Source: Brevibacillus brevis (lineage in GTDB: Bacteria; Bacillota; Bacilli; Brevibacillales; Brevibacillaceae). Taken from it: DNA of 64,000 nt. A program made the translations under genes and the position numbers. Under the pieces are notes generated by a model, which saw only the letters and a list, made by a program, of their open reading frames with translations, was not told where the DNA came from and searched no databases. Below are positions 51,360 to 60,332 of the stretch, piece by piece. The stretch lies in NCBI RefSeq assembly GCF_001039275.2, contig NZ_CP030117.1, positions 2,067,501 to 2,131,500 on the forward strand. The letters are read 5' to 3'. Each line of letters starts with the position of its first letter. The stretch's first letter is position 1.

Positions 51360-52655
51360 ATGGCACGTGTACTATTGAATCAACATCGGAAAAAGCGGCT
51401 AGAAGTAGGACATCCGTGGATTTTTCAATCAGAGGTATTAGAAATTCAAGGGGATGTAGAACCAGGTGAAATCGTCGAGGTCACCAATCACAAAGGACAT
51501 TTTTTGGCAAAGGGCTACATCAACCCAGCTTCACAAATGATCGTGCGCATTTTGAGTTACGACCAAAAGGAAGAGATCGACTACGACTTTTTCTTACGTA
51601 AAATCAAGCAGGCGGCAGAATTCCGGACGCGATTTGTCGACAACCCACGAGCTTGCCGCGGCATTTACGGGGAAGCCGACTTTTTGCCAGGACTCATCGT
51701 CGACCGCTACGAAGACACATTGGTTGTCCAAGTCCTCTCATTGGGGATGGAGAAGCGCATCGATTGGATTCGGGATGCATTGGTAGAGGTATTTGCACCG
51801 ACCGGTATTTATTTGCGCAATGATGTACCTGTCCGTGAACTGGAAGGGCTGACACAGGGCAAAGAAGTCCTGTACGGAGAGTGTCCGCGTGAGGTATTGA
51901 TCGAAGAAAACGGTTTGAAATACTATGTGGATATCGTAGAGGGGCAAAAGACCGGCTTCTTCTATGATCAACGGGAAAATCGTGCTTCCATTGCGCCATT
52001 GATGAAAGGCTGGGGCGAAAAGCACGGCATAACCCTGTCGAGCATGGAGGCAGAAGGCGAGACAAAGCAGGTGCCTGTGGACAAGCGTGGTAAAGTGGTC
52101 AAAAATCCGTTTTGGGATGGCGCCGAGGTATTGGAATGCTTTACACATACTGGTTCCTTTACCCTGAATGCTTGCAAGCACGGTGCGAAAAAAGTGACAG
52201 CCCTCGATATTTCCGATCACGCCATCGAAACAGCGAAGCGAAACATTACACTCAATGGCTTCTTGCATCGCGTTGATTTCGTGGTGGCTAATGCGTTTGA
52301 TTACTTGCGTGAAAATGTAGAGGCAGGCAAGAGCTGGGATGTGGTCATTCTTGACCCGCCAGCGTTCGCGAAATCCCGTGGAGCAGTGAAGGGCGCTTGC
52401 CGCGGTTACAAAGACATTAACTTAAACGGAATGAAGCTCGTCCGTCCAGGTGGATTTCTCGTTACCGCGTCTTGCTCGTACCATATGTCACCTGAGCTGT
52501 TCCTGCAAACGATCCAAGAAGCAGCGATCGATGCGAAAAAGATATTGCGCCTGATTGAATGGCGAGGCGCGGGCAAGGATCATCCGCAAATCAGTGGGGC
52601 TGATGAGGCTCATTACTTGAAATTTGCCATCTTTGAAGTAAGAGATCGTCGATAG
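51360..52655 (+). CDS. Class I rRNA large-subunit methyltransferase, RlmI-like, with insertion
   Basis: A 431-residue SAM-dependent methyltransferase of the RlmI/YwbD group, which makes 5-methylcytosine in 23S rRNA. An N-terminal PUA domain (1-75, KRLEVGHPWIFQSEV and HFLAKGYINPASQM) precedes a middle domain and the Rossmann part with LECFTHTGSFTLNACKHGA near residue 258, and DVVILDPPAFAKSR near 331 plus ASCSYHM near 383, holding the catalytic cysteine. Residues about 217-254, charged and Gly/Lys-rich, split the DQREN and VLECF motifs and are not usual in the family. AGAGGAGG precedes the ATG. The target base is inferred from family. Confidence 0.88.
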   Translation: MARVLLNQHRKKRLEVGHPWIFQSEVLEIQGDVEPGEIVEVTNHKGHFLAKGYINPASQMIVRILSYDQKEEIDYDFFLRKIKQAAEFRTRFVDNPRACRGIYGEADFLPGLIVDRYEDTLVVQVLSLGMEKRIDWIRDALVEVFAPTGIYLRNDVPVRELEGLTQGKEVLYGECPREVLIEENGLKYYVDIVEGQKTGFFYDQRENRASIAPLMKGWGEKHGITLSSMEAEGETKQVPVDKRGKVVKNPFWDGAEVLECFTHTGSFTLNACKHGAKKVTALDISDHAIETAKRNITLNGFLHRVDFVVANAFDYLRENVEAGKSWDVVILDPPAFAKSRGAVKGACRGYKDINLNGMKLVRPGGFLVTASCSYHMSPELFLQTIQEAAIDAKKILRLIEWRGAGKDHPQISGADEAHYLKFAIFEVRDRR

Positions 52656-52662
52656 AGAAAAA

Positions 52663-52699
52663 GAAAAACAGCGTCCGCTTTCATACGGCGCTGTTTTTC
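52663..52699. terminator. Bidirectional terminator after the RlmI-like gene
   Basis: AAAAACAGCG at 52664-52673 pairs with CGCTGTTTTT at 52689-52698, T-run after. The next gene, DUF4177, is convergent and ends close by. Confidence 0.88.
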
Positions 52700-52718
52700 T
52701 GTTCGGCTTCAGTCTCAT

Positions 52719-52907
52719 TTAAGACTTTGGTTTTTCAAAAATCAATTCGAAGTATTTGGCCAAACCGTCGCCCCCGATGCTTGGAGCAAAGATTTGCACC
52801 AAACGCCAGCCTTCCTTGGCGTGCTCGTGGACAACGGTCTGATAATCTTCTTTTGGTTGGCGTCGAAAAGAGGACAGCTCAACTCGGACGAATTTGTATT
52901 CAAACAT
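52719..52907 (-). CDS. DUF4177 small protein
   Basis: A 62-residue protein that reads [16 protein letters not shown]..., [13 protein letters not shown] and [10 protein letters not shown], the pattern of the DUF4177 family. The family is small, cytoplasmic and of unknown function. The ATG at 52907 lies eight bases after GGCGGGGGG; the longer frame upstream begins in another context and is rejected. It is alone on the minus strand. Confidence 0.88.
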   Translation of the reverse strand: MFEYKFVRVELSSFRRQPKEDYQTVVHEHAKEGWRLVQIFAPSIGGDGLAKYFELIFEKPKS

Positions 52908-53006
52908 GTTCTTTCCCCCCGCTTGTATCGTCTCTCTTTTTATACGCGCGACGAGCGGAAAGAGTTGCAAAAGAATGTGAATCATTTCGAATAAAGAAAT
53001 AAGTGC

Positions 53007-53498
53007 TCATGACAATTGCTTGTCATTTTTTACACGCCTGACGAGATCGAGAGCCTGCTTGAACCCGAGTTCCTTGCCTAAAAAGACTTGTCCTTCGGCG
53101 GGGGTAGAAGCACGGGCCTGGCTTAAGTTCTGAAGCTCGTGGGTCAAAAGATGCTCGACCAGATATAGCTGTACCTGACCAATTTCGCGTTCGCTTTTCC
53201 GATCACGCTCCTTGAATTTAGCCCGCTGCTGACTTTCCTCCACGTACTTGTCAATATCATCCTCCAAAAAATGTGACGCATTGCAGATGATATGGCGGTA
53301 GTCATCCGTCTTAGAGGGAATGGTACGGATGGTGTGACCGAGATGGGCAAGGAGAAATTTGTTCAAGACGATTGGGTCGCGGGTGTAGTTATTATGCAGC
53401 AGGGAATATTCCCCCAAGAAAGAACCGCTGTCCTTATCATAGCTGTGCAATAAAGTGTAAGAAGAGCAGTACGTGCAGTACAGTAAATAATCTCTCAT
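53007..53498 (-). CDS. Conserved hypothetical protein
   Basis: A 163-residue protein from ATG 53498, eight bases after GGAGGGA; a longer frame upstream overlaps the ddl promoter region and is rejected. The N-terminus is MRDYLLYCTYCSSYTLLHSYDK with two cysteines two apart, then YSLLHNNYTRDPIVLNKFLLAHLGHTIRTIPS and a charged helical middle (KYVEESQQRAKFKERDRKSE). The C-terminus is LGKELGFKQALDLVRRVK. No domain is recognised and no membrane segment or signal is present. It is probably real: good ribosome site, full-length ORF, no competing frame. It diverges from ddl. Confidence 0.68.
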   Translation of the reverse strand: MRDYLLYCTYCSSYTLLHSYDKDSGSFLGEYSLLHNNYTRDPIVLNKFLLAHLGHTIRTIPSKTDDYRHIICNASHFLEDDIDKYVEESQQRAKFKERDRKSEREIGQVQLYLVEHLLTHELQNLSQARASTPAEGQVFLGKELGFKQALDLVRRVKNDKQLS

Positions 53499-53584
53499 GG
53501 AAATCCCTCCAAAAAATAGCTCCATGACAGGAATTTTATTTATATGGTATGAGAAAAAACGTGAGCAGGTGATACTTGCTTCTC

Positions 53585-53613
53585 TTGTTTTTGGCGTTTG
53601 GTTTGTGTATGCT
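53585..53613 (+). promoter_or_regulatory. Possible promoter of ddl
   Basis: TTGTTT at 53585-53590, a 17-base spacer and TATGCT at 53608-53613. Both boxes are partial. The region 53499-53723 holds nothing else that was recognised. Confidence 0.35.
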
Positions 53614-53723
53614 AAATGACGGGCTCGGCCCGGTAAATAGAGCAGATGTTGGGCTTTTGCATAGCATAGGAGAGAGTAGAAACTGGGTAGACTCTCCGGG
53701 TTTCGTACGGAGGGGAAAGGAGC

Positions 53724-54860
53724 ATGACACAGATGGGGAATCAAAAAATTCGACTGGGCATTATTTATGGAGGAAAATCCTCAGAGCATGAAGTTTCATT
53801 GCGTACGGCCATGTCCATTATGCAGGCCGTGGATGCAAATAAATATGAGGTAACACCTGTGTACGTTCAATTGGATGGCTCTTGGGTGACTGGAGAAACA
53901 CTGGCAGGTCAATTGCCGGATAAGATCGAAGCGTTGCGCTTATCGGCAAAAACATCAGTTATTAACGAGGCAACAGAGACAGGGCAAGAGCTGGCAGTAA
54001 CAAGCAAGCAAGGATCGTTGTTTGCCATGAATGAGCAAATGGATGTTGTTTTCCCTGTGGTTCACGGACCATTTGGCGAAGATGGGACGATTCAAGGATT
54101 GTTGGAATTGGCGAATATCCCGTACGTGGGAACCGGAGTAATGGCTTCCGCTGTCGGAATGGATAAATGGATGATGAAGACCGTCTTTGCACAGGCTGGA
54201 CTTCCGCAAGTGAAATATGTAGGCTTGCTGCGTTCTCAATGGGAAAAAGGCCAGGACAATGTCATGGATCGGATCGAGCGTGAACTCGGCTACCCGTGTT
54301 TCGTCAAACCGGCGAATATGGGCTCCAGCGTAGGGATTAATAAAGCGAAAAATCGTGAGGAACTCAAGTACGCATTAGAGGTAGCTGCCAAATTCGACCG
54401 CCGATTAATTGTAGAAGAGTTCGTTCAAGTCCGTGAGTTGGAAATTGGTGTTTTGGGGAATGAAGAGCTGATGACTTCTGTCGTTGGGGAAGTCATTGCT
54501 GCTAAAGAATTTTACGATTACGAAGCCAAGTACAAGGGGGCGGGAACAGAGCTTTCCATTCCTGCCATCGTTCCCGAGCATGTATCCGAACAAATCGCGG
54601 AAATAGCCAAGCAGGCATTCCAAGCACTCGATGGCTCTGGCCTTTCCCGAGTAGACTTTTTCTGGGATGAGAAAAACGACAAACTCTATATCAACGAAGT
54701 GAATACGATGCCAGGCTTTACGCCGTTTAGCATGTATCCAATGCTCTTCCAAGCAGCGGGTGTGAGCTACAGCGAGCTGATCGATCGTCTGGTGCAACTC
54801 GCTATCGAGCGACATGCGGACAAAGGTCGCAACGTCGTAGATGCGGAAGAGTTGGATTAA
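53724..54860 (+). CDS. ddl: D-alanine-D-alanine ligase
   Basis: Ddl joins two D-alanines with ATP to give the dipeptide for peptidoglycan. The 378-residue protein starts MTQMGNQKIRLGIIYGGKSSEHEVSLRT, with the N-terminal GGxSxEHxVS motif near residue 16. The ATP-grasp part includes FVKPANMGSSVGI near 193, KAKYKGAGTELSIPA near 270, and the metal-binding RVDFFWDE and INEVNTMPGFTPFSMYP near 330. The ribosome site GGGGAAAGGAGC is close. The enzyme could instead make D-Ala-D-Lac, but nothing around it suggests resistance. It is followed by a terminator. Confidence 0.96.
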   Translation: MTQMGNQKIRLGIIYGGKSSEHEVSLRTAMSIMQAVDANKYEVTPVYVQLDGSWVTGETLAGQLPDKIEALRLSAKTSVINEATETGQELAVTSKQGSLFAMNEQMDVVFPVVHGPFGEDGTIQGLLELANIPYVGTGVMASAVGMDKWMMKTVFAQAGLPQVKYVGLLRSQWEKGQDNVMDRIERELGYPCFVKPANMGSSVGINKAKNREELKYALEVAAKFDRRLIVEEFVQVRELEIGVLGNEELMTSVVGEVIAAKEFYDYEAKYKGAGTELSIPAIVPEHVSEQIAEIAKQAFQALDGSGLSRVDFFWDEKNDKLYINEVNTMPGFTPFSMYPMLFQAAGVSYSELIDRLVQLAIERHADKGRNVVDAEELD

Positions 54861-54867
54861 TCATGAG

Positions 54868-54899
54868 AAAAAAGATGCTGATGAATCGGCATCTTTTTT
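54868..54899 (+). terminator. Terminator after ddl
   Basis: AAAAAAGATGC at 54868-54878 pairs with GCATCTTTTTT at 54889-54899. It separates ddl from the siderophore operon. Confidence 0.9.
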
Positions 54900-54972
54900 C
54901 TTTTTGTGTAGGATGATGGAACTAATTTCTGTCAGACTATCTCTCTTAACTGTACAAGCTAAATATTATCAC

Positions 54973-55001
54973 TTGAAATGAGAATGATAATCGTTTACAT
55001 T
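54973..55001 (+). promoter_or_regulatory. Promoter of the asb operon with an overlapping Fur box
   Basis: TTGAAA at 54973-54978, a 17-base spacer and TACATT at 54996-55001 form a sigma-A promoter. The spacer carries GAGAATGATAATCGTTTAC at 54980-54998, which matches 15 of 19 positions of the classical Fur box. Fur with iron would block RNA polymerase, switching the siderophore genes on only in low iron. No other Fur box was seen elsewhere in the window. Confidence 0.85.
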
Positions 55002-55076
55002 ATAGATGGGACGTTTTACCAGTTATGTAAGTCACAATGCTTGAAAAAAATTGGATCAAGCAAGAGGAGAGGTAAC

Positions 55077-56882
55077 ATGTTCGTAGTCAAGCATATCGCA
55101 GAGCATGCAACGATGCAGAGCTTTCTCAATTGTTATCTCCGAGAAACAGGTAAGGGCGAGTGGATCAATCGGAAAGACGAGATTACGAAGCAGCTAACGA
55201 AAATCATACAGCCGAGTACAACTGGTACGTACCTTCATTGTGAACTCCCGCAGCAGGGGATTTCCCTCTATGTCGGTGTCAAATATCATTCGGTGACAGG
55301 CAGGCATTTGTTTCATTATCCAGCTTGCTACCGAAGTGGTGACTGTACTCGTTTCGTTCAGGCGGACTATTTGACATTAGCGGTTCTTTTGATTAAAGAA
55401 CTAACGCTTCAGCATGGGGAAAATGCAGTTCCAGATGAATTAGTCTTGCGCATGATTCAAAGCTGCCAAAGCATTGAGAAATTTGTTCGGACTCGCCAAA
55501 GTAATGCGGAGATTTTATATGGAGTGGAACAAAGCTTCATCGAAGCAGAGCAGGCGCTTTTATTCGGTCATTTGTTCCATCCAACCCCGAAGAGTCAACA
55601 AGGAATTCCTGAGGCCAAGCAAGCGTTGTATGCACCGGAGTGTTGCGGGAAGTTTCAGCTTCACTTGTTTGCTGCCCATCCGTCGATTGTTCACGAAAAA
55701 TCTGGGCTAAAAGAATCCACTACGCAATTACTGAAGGGTGAGTTTCCTTCGATATCTGATGTCGATCCATCATTTTCAATCGTCCCGATTCATCCGCTTC
55801 AAGCAGAATGGTTGCTAGAACAGGTAGCCATACAATCCTTGATCGAGAAAGGGTTGCTTCTTTATCTGGGTCCAGCAGGTGAGGAGTATATGGCAACATC
55901 CTCTCTTAGAACGGTTTATCATCCTGAAAAAAAATATATGCTCAAGCTGTCCGTCCCAATCAAAGTTACGAATTCTTTACGGATCAACAAGTTAAGTGAG
56001 ATGGAGATTGGTTTAGAGGCGAAACAACTTTTTGAAACAGGGATTGGTGAAGTAAGTCGCAAGTATCCGGGCTTTGGCTTTATCTCTGATCCGGCTTACA
56101 TCACGATCACGTTGGATCAGGCGGAAGAAACGGGATTTGAAGTAATCCTGCGTGATAATCCCTTTATGGGGAGTCATGCTCGTCAGGTCACGCAAATCGC
56201 TGCACTCGTACAAGATCCACTTCCTGGATACAAGAGTAGGTTGGCAACAATCATTCACCATCTGGCACAAAAAGAAGGGAAGGCACTGGAAGTAGTTAGT
56301 TTGGAATGGTTTAAGCGGTATGTAGATATTTCATTGAAGCCAATGGTATGGCTCTATCTAAAGTACGGAATCGGCTTGGAAGCCCATCAACAGAATAGTG
56401 TTGTCACTCTGAAAGACGGATACCCCGAGCAGTTCTTTTATCGTGATAATCAAGGCTACTATTTCTCAGAATCGATGCAAGAAGTATTAGAGACAGAATT
56501 ACCTGGGATTGGCAAGGCGAGTAGAAACATTTACAAAGACCATCTTGTAGACGAGCGCATCACCTATTATATGATTTTTAACCATATGTTTGGACTCATT
56601 AACGGATTTGGAACGGAAGGATTAATTGATGAACAAATCTTATTGGCAGAGATGCATGAGGTTTTGACGGAGTTTTTACCTATGAATCGAGAGGCGTCGA
56701 AGTTTCTGGAGAATCTACTTACTCGCGAACAGCTTCCGTGTAAGGCGAATCTGCTCACGCGCTTCTATGATCTGGATGAATTAACCCAACCGGAAGAGAG
56801 ATCATCTGTTTTTGTTTACATAGATAATCCTTTAGCAAAAGTAAAGCAGACCGAAAAGGCTGAGCTGCATGCTTTTGGATAG
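55077..56882 (+). CDS. asbA: AsbA-like siderophore synthetase (IucA/IucC family)
   Basis: An NRPS-independent siderophore synthetase, 601 residues. In the Bacillus anthracis system AsbA joins citrate and spermidine. Family motifs: PIHPLQAEWLL near residue 237, SSLRTVYHPEKKYMLKLSVPIKVTNSLR near 277, and GIGLEAHQQNSVVTL near 440, which shape the ATP and substrate site. The C-terminal part is the FhuF-like iron transporter domain (YYMIFNHMFGLINGFG). ATG 55077 follows AGAGGAGAGG. Its Fur-box promoter and the five genes that follow give the petrobactin context. The exact substrate is inferred from that context. Confidence 0.9.
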   Translation: MFVVKHIAEHATMQSFLNCYLRETGKGEWINRKDEITKQLTKIIQPSTTGTYLHCELPQQGISLYVGVKYHSVTGRHLFHYPACYRSGDCTRFVQADYLTLAVLLIKELTLQHGENAVPDELVLRMIQSCQSIEKFVRTRQSNAEILYGVEQSFIEAEQALLFGHLFHPTPKSQQGIPEAKQALYAPECCGKFQLHLFAAHPSIVHEKSGLKESTTQLLKGEFPSISDVDPSFSIVPIHPLQAEWLLEQVAIQSLIEKGLLLYLGPAGEEYMATSSLRTVYHPEKKYMLKLSVPIKVTNSLRINKLSEMEIGLEAKQLFETGIGEVSRKYPGFGFISDPAYITITLDQAEETGFEVILRDNPFMGSHARQVTQIAALVQDPLPGYKSRLATIIHHLAQKEGKALEVVSLEWFKRYVDISLKPMVWLYLKYGIGLEAHQQNSVVTLKDGYPEQFFYRDNQGYYFSESMQEVLETELPGIGKASRNIYKDHLVDERITYYMIFNHMFGLINGFGTEGLIDEQILLAEMHEVLTEFLPMNREASKFLENLLTREQLPCKANLLTRFYDLDELTQPEERSSVFVYIDNPLAKVKQTEKAELHAFG

Positions 56883-56922
56883 CTTACTAGCATCTAGCTT
56901 GAAGAGATTTGGAGGATAAGGT

Positions 56923-58791
56923 ATGGAGTTGACAAAACAAGATTTCTCGATTGAAGAGGCACTTCACTCGACACAGTATGTGCAGGTGAGAAGAAGGGTG
57001 TTTCGACAATGTATCGAGTCTTTGTTATATGAGGGGATTTTGATTCCTGAGACCATCCAAGAGGGTGAAGAGACGATTTACATCCTACATGGGCTTGATG
57101 AGGGGGATCTGCCTGTTCGCTATCGCTGTCAAGGGCGGAGGAGTGCGAGTTTTGGGCTTGTTCGTTTAGGGAAGGACCCTGTTACTCGTGTTGTTTATGA
57201 TCAAAGCGGAGTTGCACAGAAAGAATCCGAAGCGATATCTCTCACTCGTTTTTTAGTGGAAGTCTTCCGAATGAATACCGTAGATGAACAAAGACTGAAG
57301 CTATTTTCCAATGATTTGGAACAAACGTTGTTAAAGGATACATTGTCCCAATACTATCGGGTACAAAATGATATTCGGATGCAGGGCAAATCGTACGATG
57401 AGCTGGAAGGTGATCTGATGGACGGTCACCCTTACCATCCTAGCTATAAATCACGTGTTGGATTTACCTACGTAGATCATTTTGCCTATGGTCCTGAATT
57501 TAAGCAGGAAGTTCATTTTCTTTGGTTAGCGATACATAAGCAATATTCTCAAGTGTCCATTGATCAAGACAGAAATTTCGAAGACCTTCTTTTGGAAGAA
57601 ATAGGCCAGGAACAAAAAGAAGTGTTTCAACAAATCATCATCAATCATGGATGCGCTCCTGATCAGTATGCCTTCGTGCCTGTCCATCCTTGGCAGTGGC
57701 GTAATCATATCGTGCCTGGATTCCTGGACGATATCCATCGCAAAGAGATCATTGTGCTAGGCGTAGGCTCTGATGGTCATCGTCCACAACAATCCATCCG
57801 CACCTTTGCTAACAAAAGTAATCCGCATAAACCGTATCTGAAACTCTCGATCAACGTAGTGAATACTTCAGCGCCACGTCATCTTACTCCCCATTCATTG
57901 GCAAGTGCCCCCATTGTTTCGAGGTGGCTCAAGGAGATTACGGATGCAGATTCGTATTTACGAGACGTGCAAAAGGTGATCATGCTTCAAGAGTTTGCGG
58001 CAGTGGCATACGATCCTCCCCCTGCTTCTGAACTGATGGAAATGGTTACATTCGGGGTAATTGGGTGCATGTGGAGAGAAAGTCTCATCCCGCATCTCGA
58101 AGCGGGAGAAGAGGCGGTTCCTTATAACGTATTAGCGGCTGTAGAGGTGGATGGGGTGCCATTCATTGATCGTTGGATTCGTGAACAAGGGCTAGAGAAT
58201 TGGCTTGCACGATTATTGGAAAGCAGTGTATTGCCAGTCGTTCATATTCTTGTGAAACACGGAATTGCCATGGAAACCCACGCACAGAATATGATCTTGG
58301 TGCATCGGGAGGGTGTACCTTCTCGGGTCGCATTGAAGGATTTTCATGAAGATTTGATTTTTTGCCAACCGTTCTTGAGTGAGCCAGACAAATGCCCGAA
58401 CTTTGCGGAAGTGCATGAATATTACGCAACGAAGCCCGATGATGTGATGTTTCACATGAATGAAACATCGACAGTCAGAGATTTGACTTTGGAGACTTTA
58501 TTTCTGATCAATCTGGGCCAATTAGCACGGCTATTAGAGGAACACTACGGATATACCGAAGAGCAATTCTGGGAGATGGCCGTTAAGGTATTGGAGGGTC
58601 ATCAGCAACGATTCCCGGAATTGGCGGAGCGATTTACGCGATTTGATCTGTTTGTTCCAAGCGTGCAGGTAGAGAAATTGACCAAGAAAAAGCTATATAC
58701 AACAAGCGAGAACTATCATTTACATGAAGTTCCCAATCCTTTGTTCGAGGCAAGAAAAAGGCTTCATTCCATGGCTGTGGGAGGTTACTAG
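56923..58791 (+). CDS. asbB: AsbB-like siderophore synthetase (IucA/IucC family)
   Basis: The second NIS synthetase, 622 residues. AsbB in known systems condenses the second spermidine or dihydroxybenzoyl-spermidine arm with citrate. Motifs: VPVHPWQWRNHIVPG near residue 251, SIRTFANKSNPHKPYLKLSINVVNTSAPRHL near 291, GIAMETHAQNMILVH near 447, and ALKDFHEDLIF near 467. It lies 40 bases after asbA with a GGAGGATAAGG site. Both synthetases are clearly distinct in sequence, as in the known AsbA/AsbB pair. Confidence 0.9.
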   Translation: MELTKQDFSIEEALHSTQYVQVRRRVFRQCIESLLYEGILIPETIQEGEETIYILHGLDEGDLPVRYRCQGRRSASFGLVRLGKDPVTRVVYDQSGVAQKESEAISLTRFLVEVFRMNTVDEQRLKLFSNDLEQTLLKDTLSQYYRVQNDIRMQGKSYDELEGDLMDGHPYHPSYKSRVGFTYVDHFAYGPEFKQEVHFLWLAIHKQYSQVSIDQDRNFEDLLLEEIGQEQKEVFQQIIINHGCAPDQYAFVPVHPWQWRNHIVPGFLDDIHRKEIIVLGVGSDGHRPQQSIRTFANKSNPHKPYLKLSINVVNTSAPRHLTPHSLASAPIVSRWLKEITDADSYLRDVQKVIMLQEFAAVAYDPPPASELMEMVTFGVIGCMWRESLIPHLEAGEEAVPYNVLAAVEVDGVPFIDRWIREQGLENWLARLLESSVLPVVHILVKHGIAMETHAQNMILVHREGVPSRVALKDFHEDLIFCQPFLSEPDKCPNFAEVHEYYATKPDDVMFHMNETSTVRDLTLETLFLINLGQLARLLEEHYGYTEEQFWEMAVKVLEGHQQRFPELAERFTRFDLFVPSVQVEKLTKKKLYTTSENYHLHEVPNPLFEARKRLHSMAVGGY

Positions 58792-58792
58792 C

Positions 58793-60037
58793 ATGTTCAT
58801 TGTGAATCAAAATGAGATTTCTGTGCATGAGATGGAGAGACATAAGCAAGGATTCGAAAGCATGGATCATTTTCGACAGCCGGAAGGAAAGAGGTACGCC
58901 GTCTGTATAGCTGACCCACTTGACGTGATTAGTCTTGTTCAATATTTACGTGAGCATAATGCCTCCGTGCTGTTAATTCACGGAGAAACTCCGATGGAAA
59001 CAGCCTATCAGATGGCAGTGAAAGCAAGATGTTATGGGCTTGTTTATCAGGAGACAAAGCACTTCTTGTCCATCACGGATAAACAACAGAGTGAGAAACC
59101 ATCGCTCTACCAATATAGCTCAGGTACTACAGGCGACGCGAAGCTGATCGGGAGAAGCTGGGATGATATCCAAACAGAAATTCATGCCTACAACCAGTTG
59201 TTTCAGGGAGAGGAAGCATTAATCCCGATTGTGCTGGCATCGGTGACACATTCGTATGGATTGATATGTGGAGTTTTGGCAGCACTGGAGCGGGGAAGCA
59301 AGCCTTCGATTGTAACGCACAAAAATCCGAAGTTTGCTTTGCAAGTGATTCAAGGTACTCCCCGGCATATTGTGTATGGTCTGCCAGTCTTTTATCACAT
59401 CCTATCAAGCTTTACACGAGAACAGGTACGCTTTCACCGGTTAATGACATCTGGAGCTCCGATGCCAGAAGGCTTGTTTCTAAAGCTGCAAGGCATGAGC
59501 GACACCTTGATGCAACAATATGGATGCTCCGAGGCGGGGTGCGTCAGTATGAGTAAACAAATGCGGTCGCATACAGATCTGGGTGTTCCCCTGTCCCATG
59601 TAACAATGACAGCAGGTGAAAAGGAAGAACAACCCGGTGAAATAAAGATTTGGAGCGGACAGAACGAAATAGCGACGCAGGATTTAGGTTTCTGGACAGA
59701 AGAAGGACATATTCAATTTGTATCCAGGATGGATGATGTGATTAACGTTTCTGGCTTAAAGGTATTTCCTTTGGAGGTCGAGGACGTCATTTTGAAAATG
59801 AGTGGGACGAAAGAAGTGGTTGTGTATCGTGGGCGTCATCCGGTCATGGGGGAAATTGTAAAGGCGCAGGTTATTACCGAGGGAGGAACTACTCCTGAAC
59901 AAATCAGGGAATGGTGCCAAGATCGTTTGCCAGGCTATAAAGTCCCATTCGAAATCCAATGTGTGACGAGCATTCCTAAGACAGCCACAGGAAAAATCAG
60001 CCGTCGATTATTAGAAATGGAGACGATCAGCAAATGA
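58793..60037 (+). CDS. asbC: AsbC-like 3,4-dihydroxybenzoate-AMP ligase
   Basis: A 414-residue adenylating enzyme. The P-loop type AMP-binding motif is YQYSSGTTGDAKLIGRSW near residue 103, with QQYGCSEAGCVSMS near 241, and the C-terminal catalytic lysine lies in PKTATGKISRRLLE near 400. In known systems AsbC activates 3,4-dihydroxybenzoate and loads it on AsbD. The start at 58793 is seven bases after GGGAGGT and two bases after the asbB stop; an earlier in-frame start lies inside asbB. It is shorter than typical acyl-CoA ligases, in line with AsbC. Its stop overlaps asbD. Confidence 0.9.
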   Translation: MFIVNQNEISVHEMERHKQGFESMDHFRQPEGKRYAVCIADPLDVISLVQYLREHNASVLLIHGETPMETAYQMAVKARCYGLVYQETKHFLSITDKQQSEKPSLYQYSSGTTGDAKLIGRSWDDIQTEIHAYNQLFQGEEALIPIVLASVTHSYGLICGVLAALERGSKPSIVTHKNPKFALQVIQGTPRHIVYGLPVFYHILSSFTREQVRFHRLMTSGAPMPEGLFLKLQGMSDTLMQQYGCSEAGCVSMSKQMRSHTDLGVPLSHVTMTAGEKEEQPGEIKIWSGQNEIATQDLGFWTEEGHIQFVSRMDDVINVSGLKVFPLEVEDVILKMSGTKEVVVYRGRHPVMGEIVKAQVITEGGTTPEQIREWCQDRLPGYKVPFEIQCVTSIPKTATGKISRRLLEMETISK

Positions 60038-60300
60038 CACGAACAGAAAGAATCGAGCAAATCCATACGATCATGACCGAAAAATTAAAATTATCGCATA
60101 TCCTCCCACTAAAGGAATCCATGCGATTGAATGAGGATCTACATATTGATTCGATTATGCTATTGCAACTGATTGTTTATATCGAGGAAGATTTGCATTT
60201 GGTAGTTCCTGCTCACGAGTTAGATCCACGAATCTTCCAAACGGTTGGATCACTCCTTACTTTTGTTGAACAGCTAGAACCGCAGCATGTATCGAATTAG
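60034..60300 (+). CDS. asbD: AsbD-like aryl carrier protein
   Basis: An 88-residue carrier protein. The phosphopantetheine serine is Ser40 in EDLHIDSIMLLQL, the usual DSxxxxx pattern with a Met/Ile-rich helix. It would hold the 3,4-dihydroxybenzoyl group as a thioester. The ATG overlaps the asbC stop (ATGA), so the ligase and its carrier are coupled, as expected for partner proteins. A 4'-phosphopantetheinyl transferase is not encoded in the window and must come from elsewhere. Confidence 0.9.
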   Translation: MTRTERIEQIHTIMTEKLKLSHILPLKESMRLNEDLHIDSIMLLQLIVYIEEDLHLVVPAHELDPRIFQTVGSLLTFVEQLEPQHVSN

Positions 60301-60332
60301 CGTCTATACAAACACCGAGTGGGGGATACAGA

